Origin: Brachycybe producta
Taxonomy: Eukaryota > Arthropoda > Diplopoda > Playtdesmida > Andrognathidae
Direction: 5' to 3'
NCBI GenBank assembly: GCA_036925085.1
Contig: JAUPFP010000007.1
Location: 377,501-441,500 of the forward strand
DNA: 64,000 bases
The position numbers and the translations under genes are program-made. Under the pieces are notes generated by a model. That model saw only the letters and a program-made list of their open reading frames with translations. It was not told the origin of the DNA and made no database searches. Shown in pieces: positions 48,538 through 64,000 of the stretch; the first letter of the stretch is position 1; each line of letters starts with the position of its first letter.

Positions 48538-49435
48538 GGGTCAGGATAAAAAGATGAACATTGGGGTGGGTCAGACTAAAACACGGAAACTGACGGAAAA
48601 CGCGCGGAAAAATAAATATTAGGCTACTATAGCCTTACAAAGTACGGAAGATACGTGTAGACACATAAGAAAGCACGGAGAACACAAACACGGAAAAGCG
48701 CGGATAACACTTACGAACACACGGAAAAGTGCGGAAATCACTTACAAACACACGGAAAAGTGCGGAAATCACTTACAAACACACGGAAAAGTGCGAAAAT
48801 CACTTACAAACACACGGAAAAGTGCGAAAATCACTTACAAACACACGGAAAAGTGCGAAAATCACTTACAAACACACGGAAAACACTTATAAACACGGGA
48901 AAGTGTTTGTGTTTTCCGCGCGTTTCCATGTGTTTATAAGCGTTTTCCGCACTTTTCCGTGTGTTTGTGTTTTCCGCGCTTTTCCGTGTGTTTGTGTTTT
49001 CCGCGCTTTTCCGTGTGTTTGTGTTTTCCGTGCTTTCCCATGTGTCTGCATGTATTTTCCATGTCTTGTAACGCTTATATAGTAGCCTAATATGGATTTT
49101 TCCGCGCGTTTCCATAAATTTCCGTGTTTTAGTCTGACCCCATTGGGGTAACTCTAAAACCCGACACAGAATGCATATAGAATTAGATGAACACTATTTT
49201 AATTAATGAACACACATTTTAAAGGGATGAACAGAGAGAAATAAAAATGAACATACTTTAAAGGGATGAACATGGTTTCATGAGGTTTGGTTAGGTTAGG
49301 TTCGGTTACCTAAACTAAAACCATGTTCATCCCTTTAAAATGTGTGTTCATCTAATTCTATATGCATTCTGTGTCGGGTTTTAGAGTTACCCCAATGTTC
49401 ATCCCGTTCATTCGTTCATCTTTTTATCCTGACCC
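48538..49435. mobile_element. Inverted-repeat transposon, outer element (GGGTCAGGATAAAAAG ends)
   Basis: The ends GGGTCAGGATAAAAAG and its reverse complement agree for 22 bp. They are flanked by CTTCGTCC on both sides (48530-48537, 49436-49443). Its right part is a long palindrome (arms around 49150-49275 and 49315-49400, 'aaagggatgaacatgg') with a ggttaggttagg spacer. The element is interrupted by the inner transposon at 48568. Confidence 0.8.
48568..49141. mobile_element. Inverted-repeat transposon nested in the outer element (GGGTCAGACTAAAACACG ends)
   Basis: The ends GGGTCAGACTAAAACACGG and inverse are flanked by ATTGGGGT (48560-48567 and 49142-49149), a duplication of outer-element sequence. 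The inside has a 31-bp direct repeat (cggaaaagtgcggaaatcac...) about five times, then inverted 27-bp repeats with ttttccgcgcttttccgtg. No coding capacity. It shares the first seven bases GGGTCAG with its host element. Confidence 0.8.
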
Positions 49436-49938
49436 CTTCGTCCTGGCTTCTTTTCTGGACCCCCTTTGGACACAATAATGGGCCCATCGCTCCGTTTGTA
49501 CTCTCGAGTGTCAGTTGATGATATTGACTTAGTGAAGTGTTGCTACTCGTTCAACTTTCGTAATAATTTCAGTGACATACTTTTGTTTGTACTGATTTCG
49601 TATATTTTTCAGTTCTCTCTCTCATTCTATCTCTCTCTCTCTCCCCCACATAAATATATTTTTATGAAATTATTTTCATATTCGATGGTTTCCCCATTAA
49701 GATAGAAAATAGTGTCATCATCGCCATCATAAGTGTAATCATGATGATGATGATGATCACACTTGAGAGAGAGAGAGAGAGAGAGAGATAGGAGAGTGTC
49801 AGTCACGATCTCTCTTTTAGATGAAATCCTCACCACACATCGTAACGAAATTCATTTGGAATTTCGGGCGTAGGTGGACCCCACCACCACATTATTACAA
49901 AGCAGAAAATTAAAAAAGTTCATAAGGTGTGTGTGAGG

Positions 49939-50172
49939 ACAGGCATTTAGAAATCGGGACGAATTTGTGGGCCCAGGAGGCCCCCATGGCCCCTGGCGGA
50001 GCCAACTGTGGCTCCGCCCTTTTTATGACGACTGGCAACTTCTAATTGGTTCGACGTTGAAAAGGGCGGAGCATGTGACGTCAGACTACATAACCAACCA
50101 ATTAGAAGTTGGCCGTTCGTCATAAAAAGGGGCGGAGCCAACTGAAGTTCGTCCCGATTTCTAATTGCCTGT
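49939..50172. mobile_element. Foldback MITE, 'CTCCGCCC' family, copy B
   Basis: Ends ACAGGCA(a/t)TTAGAAATCGG and inverse. Same inner arms (gcaacttctaattgg, ggcggagc) and central TGACGTCA as copy A. GTGTGAGG occurs just outside both ends, but four extra bases separate it from the right end. A CG-rich insert (gcccaggaggcccccatggc) lies in the left arm. Confidence 0.7.
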
Positions 50173-50278
50173 TACAGTGTGAGGATATTTCGTGTTTTGA
50201 TTGCTGCGTTTATAGTAGGCATTTCTTTTATTTAATAATTATTATGTGATTTCAACACAAATCTTAAAACATTGCATT

Positions 50279-50308
50279 ATGAGACGCGGTTTGCAGACCG
50301 CGTCTCAT
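50279..50308. repeat. Perfect 12-bp stem hairpin
   Basis: atgagacgcggt, a six-base loop, then accgcgtctcat; unusually G+C-rich for its surroundings. Confidence 0.6.
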
Positions 50309-50743
50309 GGCTTTAAACGAGGCATCAAAACAAGATCATGATTTTCAATTCTGTTTTGAAGTTCATCGAGGAGATAAGTTTATTCAATTGATTGATTGTG
50401 ACCCACTTCAAATTATTACCTTAAATTCTGCATCTTCTTAACCCTTTTTGACCGTTATTTATTGGGGGGGGGGGGGGAGGAGGAGGTGTTGTCTTCTGAC
50501 CAACAACAACCCAAAATCCCTACATTTTATCTTTTTTCGCTTCAGATGTTTTTTTTTTTCTTCTTCTTCTAGAAATATCAAAGTATATTTTTTTGAGTTG
50601 TATGACCTCATTTGACCTTTAAAAAATTAACGAGAGATCGAATGACAACTCGACATTTGAGATGTTTTTTTTTTTTAGTTTGTGAAGAGCTTCTGTAACT
50701 AAGTCTGAAAGACAACATTGTCATCTTGTCGCGACTGTCCCAT

Positions 50744-50955
50744 ACAGGCAATTAGAAAACGGGACAAACAGAGAAGTTGGCTCCACCCCCTTTTTATGAC
50801 AACCGGCAACTTCTAATAGGTTGATTATGTAGTCTGACGTCACATGCTCCGCCCTTTTCAACGTCGAACCACACAACAAACCAATTAGAAGTTGCCGGTC
50901 GTCATAAAAAGGGGGTGGAGCCAACTTCTGTTTGTCCCGATTTCTAATTGCCTGT
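50744..50955. mobile_element. Foldback MITE, 'CTCCGCCC' family, copy C
   Basis: Ends ACAGGCAATTAGAAAACGGG and inverse with the same arms and TGACGTCA. Outside it, gaaagacaacattgtc occurs on both sides (about 50707 and 50967), suggesting a duplicated flank rather than a short target duplication. Confidence 0.7.
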
Positions 50956-51013
50956 TTCCCTGGATGGAAAGACAACATTGTCTTCATTTCTTATGTTATC
51001 CTCCTAATATTCC

Positions 51014-51217
51014 ATAGGCAAGTGTGTTCAGCAGTAAAAAGTTTTGATGGCCCCGCCCCTTTTATCAGCGTCATCAATTTCTAATTGGTTTGTTCCTATG
51101 TCTGATGTCACATACCCCGCCCTTTTCAATTTTGAATTGGTTGATGTTTTGTCTGACGTTCATAAAAGGGCGGAGCCAATAGAATTTGACTGCTGGGCCC
51201 ACTACTACTTTGCCTGT
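51014..51217. mobile_element. Diverged foldback related to the 'CTCCGCCC' family, copy D
   Basis: Inverted arms with ggccccgcccctttt / aaaagggcggagcc and tctaattggttt. The ends (aggcaa...ttgcct) are shorter and more mutated. No target duplication seen. Confidence 0.5.
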
Positions 51218-51670
51218 TCCTATTCCCGATTGTTATAGTGTATAGTATTTCCGAAGTTGTGAATTTCGACTAATTTAACGTCAAGAAATGCCGGTCACGC
51301 GCTCATAGTGGTGGCCCCAGGTGGGTCACTCCATTATTGGGGAGGGGGGAGGTTGTGTGACGTCAATTCGTTTTTGTTCTAATTTCTAGAAGTTCAACTT
51401 TTAGAGATTTATGTATAAATATTAAGCTATTTTGGATCTAAAATTGGATGTTTTTCATCTTAATTTTATGAACTTGACCTGGAAATTTTCTAAATTTAGA
51501 CACATTTTTGTTCTGAAATTTATCATTCGTATCCGAAATTATTTATGTTTAATTTTTACGAAAATGAACCATTTTATGTCCTTAAAAATTAAAGACATTG
51601 ATCGTGTTTTAAATTTCTTAAAAAAAATTGAACGAATTTTCAATTTTAGCGTAGTTTCAGTGGTTACAGG

Positions 51671-52077
51671 GGGGGGGGGGCGACTGAATAAGCGCCAAAT
51701 TGAACAAACGCCAAACTGAATAAGCGCCAAATTGAACAAACGCCAAACTGAATAAGCGCCAAATTGAACAAACGCCAAACTGAATAAGCGCCAAATTGAA
51801 CAAACGCCAAACTGAATAAGCGCCAAATTGAACAAACGCCAAACGGAATAAGCGCCAAATTGAACAAGCGCCAAACTGAATAAGCGCCAAATTGAACAAA
51901 CGCCAAACTGAATAAGCGCCAAATTGAACAAACGCCAAACGGAAAAAACGCCAAACTGAATAACCGCCAAATTTTTGGCTTTTATTCAGTTTGGCGTTTT
52001 TTTCCATTTGGCGTTTGTTCAATTTGGCGTTTCTTCCATTTGGCGTTTGTTCAATTTGGCGCTTGATCAGCGCCACC
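51671..52077. mobile_element. Inverted-repeat transposon of the 16-bp-motif family, copy 1
   Basis: 407 bp flanked by perfect 8-bp duplications GTTACAGG (51663-51670, 52078-52085). The left arm has about 18 head-to-tail copies of a 16-bp motif AAAYTGAAYAARCGCC. The right arm has about six inverted copies and ends GGCGCTTGATCAGCGCCACC. The two meet at a palindromic core around 51970. A run of G follows the left duplication. Apparent ORFs here are artefacts of the repeat. Confidence 0.8.
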
Positions 52078-52821
52078 GTTACAGGTTGGTGTGGTTTCTT
52101 TAATTTTTAACGAATGCGAAAAAGGTTTAAAAATAAACGACGTTTCTTGCCTTTGACCCACGTGCAATAATAATAATAATAAATGTTTTGAGGCTCCACC
52201 TTCTTCTTCTCCAATTCACTTTTTAAAACTTTAATTTTTTACTGAATAATAATTGTGAGTCATCCTCATCGTGGTTATTTTTCCCCCCCACAACAACTCT
52301 GAACAGGATTTGGAAAAAAAACTTTTAAATTCTATTTGCGCCTATGGTGTGTGTGTCTGTGTGTAACTAGAAAGTTGCACACAGATTGACACCCACCCAC
52401 CCACCCACCATCCTTATATCATCAAAAATGACATAGGGTTGCCCTAAAAAAGGACCTGTGAGTAAAATAGGATAAATTTCAAACAAATTGACACGATTTT
52501 TTATAAGTATATTTTTTTATTTGAAGTTCTCTCCTATTTCTATCTGCCTCCTGTGTAGCGCAATTATTTAATTTCAAATTGATATCTTTCAAAATAAGCT
52601 ATTTATATAATCAGTATAAATATTTGTTTATAAAAAGTTTATTTTAAAAGATATCAAACATGAAAAAAATACCCTCCTTAAATGATTGAGTTACCCTTCT
52701 AGTTTCTAAAACACATTTCAAGTTTATTTTCACTTTTGAATAATGAAAAGAGTTCGAAAATCAAGCTTTATTCATATAAGCTCATCTTAATATGCAAATT
52801 ACAAATTGGGCTAATTGTAAT

Positions 52822-53115
52822 TATTATATATATAATATCCCAGGTCTGTGTGTGTGTGTGTGTGGAGTAACAAAACCATTGGAACGTCGGAAATTTATAT
52901 AAATTTGAATAAATGAACCGTTTTTTTTTTCTCAAGGTCAACTATATGTTGAACTCTCCCTTTGGAAAGTGTAGAAGGGGTGAGAGAGAGAGAAAAGTGG
53001 GAGGGGGTGACTGAAATTGAAATGAAAGGAGTAAAAAAAAGGAAAAAAACGACGAGCATGTGCACAATTGCCTGTGAATTTTGCTTCCGTCGTTTATGAC
53101 GGGTTACCCCACTAG
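52822..53115 (-). repeat. Dispersed repeat 'actagtggggtaacccgtca', copy 2
   Basis: Reverse-oriented counterpart of 27191-27573, with about 10 percent differences judged by eye and a single CT-rich block. Both copies end in the same short TA palindrome. No coding capacity seen; class not recognised. Confidence 0.8.
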
Positions 53116-55140
53116 TTTTGTATAAAAATGTACATAACGGGTAATATTCAATATGTAATATTTAACCGAAAAATACTTGGGTTACTTTTGGGACACCCTG
53201 TATACGTCTACTTCTTGCTTTCGCGCATGCGTGCGTTTCATTTCATTCAGTTTTGATTCCCATCTTCTCCTCCTTGTCATCCATTGAAGCTCAGAGAGAC
53301 TTACTTATGTCTGTAGTCATTCATATAATAATAATGGAAAGGGGGGGTTTCCCTATCCTAATGGGGGGTTGCTTGCTATTTTTAGAACCAATCGTATCTT
53401 TTCACTACTACTAACTATTGGAACACCACCGGAAGCAGATCACTGTGCCGCCTATTACAACTAGCGCCACCGCCGCTGCTGCTGCTGCTTTTGAATCTAG
53501 TGTGGTGTATGTGTTTGAAGTGTGTTTAAAGGGGTTCATCATCACCACTCACCCGTCTGCTTACTCTTGTCTAGTCAGCTTTTTTTTTTCTGTGTTCTTT
53601 TCTAGTTTTTAATTTAAGATTTATAATTATTGTTGTTTTGCCATCACACATTTACTAAAAAAAAATAAATAAAAGGAACTTTTCTTGATTCATTCAACCG
53701 AAAGAATTACGTTTTTACCTTCAAATAAAACACTTTTTTTTTTTTTCCAATTTCGGATTATTTTTTTTTTTTTTTTGGTTCAATTTGTGTTTTTTCCACT
53801 TGAAAAACAGTTTCGCTTTCACCTTTGTGGTTTTTGTTTCTTTCCGAATGTGTAAGTTGCTCGTTTTTTTTTTATTTAATTCTTCAAAACAAGTTGAGGG
53901 AGTTTTTTTTTTTTGTAAATTATTTAAAAAAAAAACCCCAACTTTAAGGTGAAAGAAACTTGAACTACAACAAACTCCAAAAACTTTAGTTGAGAAACTG
54001 TTTTAAAAGAAATGGAAGTTAATATTTTATTTTATTCCATCTTAAGGGGGACTTAAGACCGAAAATATATTATTTTTTTGTGTTCATTGTAATGTTGTAA
54101 CTATGAAGTGTTTTAAAAACTAGAAAGGTTTTACAATGACTTACAGATATTTTCATTAAAAAATTAAAATATCATTTGCATAATAAATGTCATTTTCAAA
54201 CTGAACATAAAAAATTTATTTTAAAAGATATATCAAACACGAAAAAATACCCTCCCCTTAAATGACTGAGCTACCCTTCTAGTTTCTAAAACACATTTTA
54301 AGTTTCTCTTCATTTTGCAGCAACTCTTGAATGACAAGAGTAATTAAGACAATTCGAGAGGCTCCCCCCCATTTACACCTTTAAAAACTACATTTAAACT
54401 TGATTTTGTGTTGTAGGAGGGGGGGGGGGGGGTTATTGGTCTTTCTTCATCTGATGGGATTCAAGGGGGGGGCCTCGTGCGCCTATATGACGTCATCTCC
54501 CCCTCTCTACTCTTTTAGTTGAGTAGAAAGAACAAAGGAGGAGGAGGAGGAGGTGGACTTAAATGGTGACCACTGGTCTTTGATGGTCAAAAGTGATTCA
54601 CAATGATTTGTTGGTTGTTTTTTTTTTTGGTGAATTGTATTGCGTGGGTTGATGATGATGATGATGATGGCTGACTAGAAATATTAATATAACAAATATA
54701 AGAAATGAAGATCAGGTTGTCCTTGGACGTCCTTGACATAAACTCAGAAGAAAAAGTTAAGAAATGAACTTTTCTTATTTTGCAAATCAGGTGAAGTTTT
54801 TTTTAAGAAGAAATGAAGTTTCGTCATTCGTTTTGACCTGAAATTGGGGGGGGGGAGAGGAGGAGGGCGGTCGAAAAGCCAAAAAAAAACGACTAATATA
54901 ATAAATTAATATAAACACAACTAATTAAAAAAATGTCTTCTTGTAATTGTTTTCTAACGAACTATAAAATGAGGGGGGGGGGGGTGTTAGGCCTATATCT
55001 ATTTAGATGTTAATTAAGATAGGGCCATCATCATTAAGTCCTATTAGTTATTTCTTTTGTTTTAAATGTGTTTAGTTTTTATTTGTAAAATTGTAATTTG
55101 TAGTTAAGATTTGGATAAACAGCTGCCTCTCTATTCAGAA

Positions 55141-55287
55141 AGGGGCGCGACTGAATAAGCGCCAAATGGAACAAACGCCAAACTGAATAACCGCCAAAGT
55201 TTTGGCTTTTATTCAGTTTGGCGTTTGTTCCATTTGGCGTTTATTCAGTTTGGCGTTTGTTCAATTTGGCGCTTGATCAGCGCCACC
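55141..55287. mobile_element. Inverted-repeat transposon of the 16-bp-motif family, copy 2 (short form)
   Basis: 147 bp flanked by ATTCAGAA (55133-55140, 55288-55295). It has only about three left and five right motif units around the same core (ccgccaaagttttggc) and the same right terminus as copy 1. Confidence 0.8.
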
Positions 55288-55666
55288 ATTCAGAAAAGCT
55301 AAATTATTTGAAACTGTGGAGAAAGTATTTTAGATACTAGAAAGGGTCCAGCTTAAATACTTTTAATAATAATCATGTTGAATGTTTGAATGATATCTTT
55401 CAAAATGAACTTTTTTATGAGACAAAAATTTAAAAAAAGATGATCGTCGTCTCAAAGTTTTCTCAAACTGAAATAAAACGGCTTATTTTGGAAATTTGAG
55501 TGATTACTCTTCTAGTTTCTAAAACACTTTGAAATTCGTCTTAAATTTTTGCTTTTTTTCTGAGGGGAGAATTTAATTTGAAATTAATAATAATTCTGAA
55601 AAAATGACTAATTGACGTCACAATTTTTAATGTTTTCAATTTTCCATTTTTTTCTTTTTTTCTTCA

Positions 55667-55803
55667 GAAAACAACGAAGTCAGTTGGAATTCCAGTTTCT
55701 AAAGAAAAAAGTGTAGAAAGAGAGAAGAAGAGTTGGGCGGGGTTTTTTTTTGTTGTTCGTTTCGTTATTTCGTTGTCCGTTTTGTCGTCTCTTCAACAAC
55801 AAG

Positions 55804-55815
<12 letters not shown>
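55667..55815 (+). CDS. Moe: ERM exon with start codon
   Basis: Acceptor ttcttcag precedes 55667, followed by about 137 nt of 5' leader and ATG 55804 with four codons before gtgagt. The presence of an acceptor upstream of the leader implies at least one earlier non-coding exon. Confidence 0.75.
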
Positions 55816-62878
<7,063 letters not shown>

Positions 62879-64000
62879 GTATAAATCAGTTGCGGATTTC
62901 GGTGCGGCGATATTTGTGGGGGGAAATGGAAATCGATTCGATATTTCACTTGATCGATTTTCAAAAAAACGAAAGGAACTTCTTATAAAAAAAAATCTAA
63001 AATATGGTCTTATATTGTAAGATCGTTCGATGTTTTTCACTTTTACATATATCGAAGTACGATATTATAATTTAATCTTTTGAAATCTCTTCCGTTCGGT
63101 TCGTTCAATGACGTAAGAAACGAATCCGCAACCTCCTTTTTTTTTTACAAAAATGTTGCAATAATTTTTGTTTATTTTGCTTTTAATCCATTTAATCGTA
63201 AGTTGGGATGCTTAGTTTAGAATTAATTTTAATTATTTTTATAATTAATAAAAAAAAATAACGTCATCAGTTGGATTTTATTACATGAAAATTCAAAATT
63301 ATGAATTTTTTTTTAGTAATTTATCTATTTTTTATATTAACGCCTTTGGCGCTTAATAATTATTATAATAATAATGTAAATAAAACCGTGTCAAGGCTTT
63401 TTTTCTTCTTCTCCGATTCCTGCCAATGTTTCTCATGAAAATGATGAGCCATTTCCCTTCTCCAACAACCTTTTTTTATTTTAATTTTAACTTTGTGTGT
63501 TTGTTTTCTACTGAAAAATACGACTACGTCCTTCTTCCACTTCGGACTCTCTTTTACAAATTTCCTTTCATCGCTTTTTCGATAATTATTGTTATGTTTC
63601 TCTCTTTTCTGTGCGTGTGTTCTAATGTTATTTTTGATAGATTTTGTTAATTCGATTATAGCAGGTCTCAATTTACATTCAATACAAATTACAATAGAAA
63701 AAAGAATAATCCTTACAAACATAGAGAAAAAAGGGGTGGGGTGGGGCGGGGGGACCAGCCACAATTCAACAAATGGTCACAAAGTTCATGGGTTTCGAAC
63801 TTTGGAATTGAAATTTTTAATTAAAATACTTTCTCTTTTGTATTCAACAACATCCTATTTAACATTTTTTTTAGACAAAAATTTGAAAAAATAATTAAAA
63901 TTACTACTACAACTGTGGCATTTTGTATATAAAATTAGAGTAATTGGGGCCAGATCCGTATTTAGTCTGTTTCACTTAGCAACTATGTAATGGATACGAC
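62879..64000. other. ERM intron at the right edge
   Basis: A+T-rich, T- and A-runs; no exon or known repeat recognised. Confidence 0.5.

Larger units (their letters stand above)
47537..55666. other. ERM 5' intron, transposon-dense
   Basis: Contains the nested transposon pair (48538), four related foldbacks (49939-51217), 16-bp-motif copies 1 and 2, dispersed repeat (52822) and three copies of the 'tctagtttctaaaac' family. No coding exon seen. Confidence 0.55.

Noticed and set aside
48729..49115. Overlapping frames over the 31-bp repeats
   Set aside because: Generated by the tandem and inverted repeats of the inner nested transposon.
51539..52076. Open frames of 'FGVCSIWRLF' type (also at 60825-61482)
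   Set aside because: They translate the 16-bp-motif transposon arms in all three frames; not genes.
9838..53200. Recurrent 'tacagggtgt' words (about 9840, 13739, 27889, 27942, 28341, 32505, 42813, 53190)
   Set aside because: They look like ends of small DNA transposons, but apart from a 65-bp inverted pair at 27887-27952 I could not pair them or find target duplications.

Overview
This is an A+T-rich, repeat-rich stretch of an animal nuclear genome. Genes have GT-AG introns and 5' non-coding exons, and there is no sign of operons, CRISPR or bacterial genes. The protein set (a Limpet/testin-type PET-LIM protein, ENPP ectoenzymes, mitochondrial Mn superoxide dismutase, WTAP and an ERM protein) fits a bilaterian invertebrate. 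The Limpet-like LIM1 signature and short runs of TTAGG-type sequence inside two transposons lean towards an arthropod, but the species cannot be fixed from the sequence. One 100-N assembly gap lies at 23988-24087.

Layout. (1) 1-23551, minus strand: a Limpet-like gene with five recognisable coding exons spread over about 19.5 kb; its remaining LIM exons lie beyond the left edge. A possible further 5' coding exon is at 31398-31514. Its introns hold a reverse-transcriptase pseudogene, an RTE-type LINE inside a 2.4-kb DNA transposon, many foldback elements and long CT/GA/TA tracts. (2) 32694-38627, plus strand: two tandem ENPP4/5-like genes with matching exon structure. (3) 38824-39814, minus strand: SOD2, convergent with the second ENPP gene. 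(4) 41135-46425, plus strand: WTAP, divergent from SOD2. (5) About 47400 to beyond the right edge, plus strand: the start of an ezrin/radixin/moesin gene, with a probable non-coding first exon, a 4-codon first coding exon at 55804 and two FERM exons at 62425 and 62783. Its introns are packed with young-looking inverted-repeat transposons and tandem arrays.

The genes are ordinary housekeeping or structural genes and show no shared pathway. The unusual content is between them: several families of non-autonomous DNA transposons with readable 8-9 bp target-site duplications (one family built from arrays of a 16-bp motif, one element nested inside another), a minisatellite apparently expanded from one end of a foldback transposon, at least 18 exact TGACGTCA palindromes, and over a dozen sites resembling the CTCF core motif. 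Within the genes the points of interest are a GC-AG intron, a probable intronic-polyadenylation isoform of the first ENPP with a GPI-signal-like tail, and an eight-unit Ser-Pro-Arg repeat in WTAP.

Exon boundaries were placed by hand from splice signals, reading phase and family resemblance. Transposon assignments rest on terminal repeats and target duplications read by eye.
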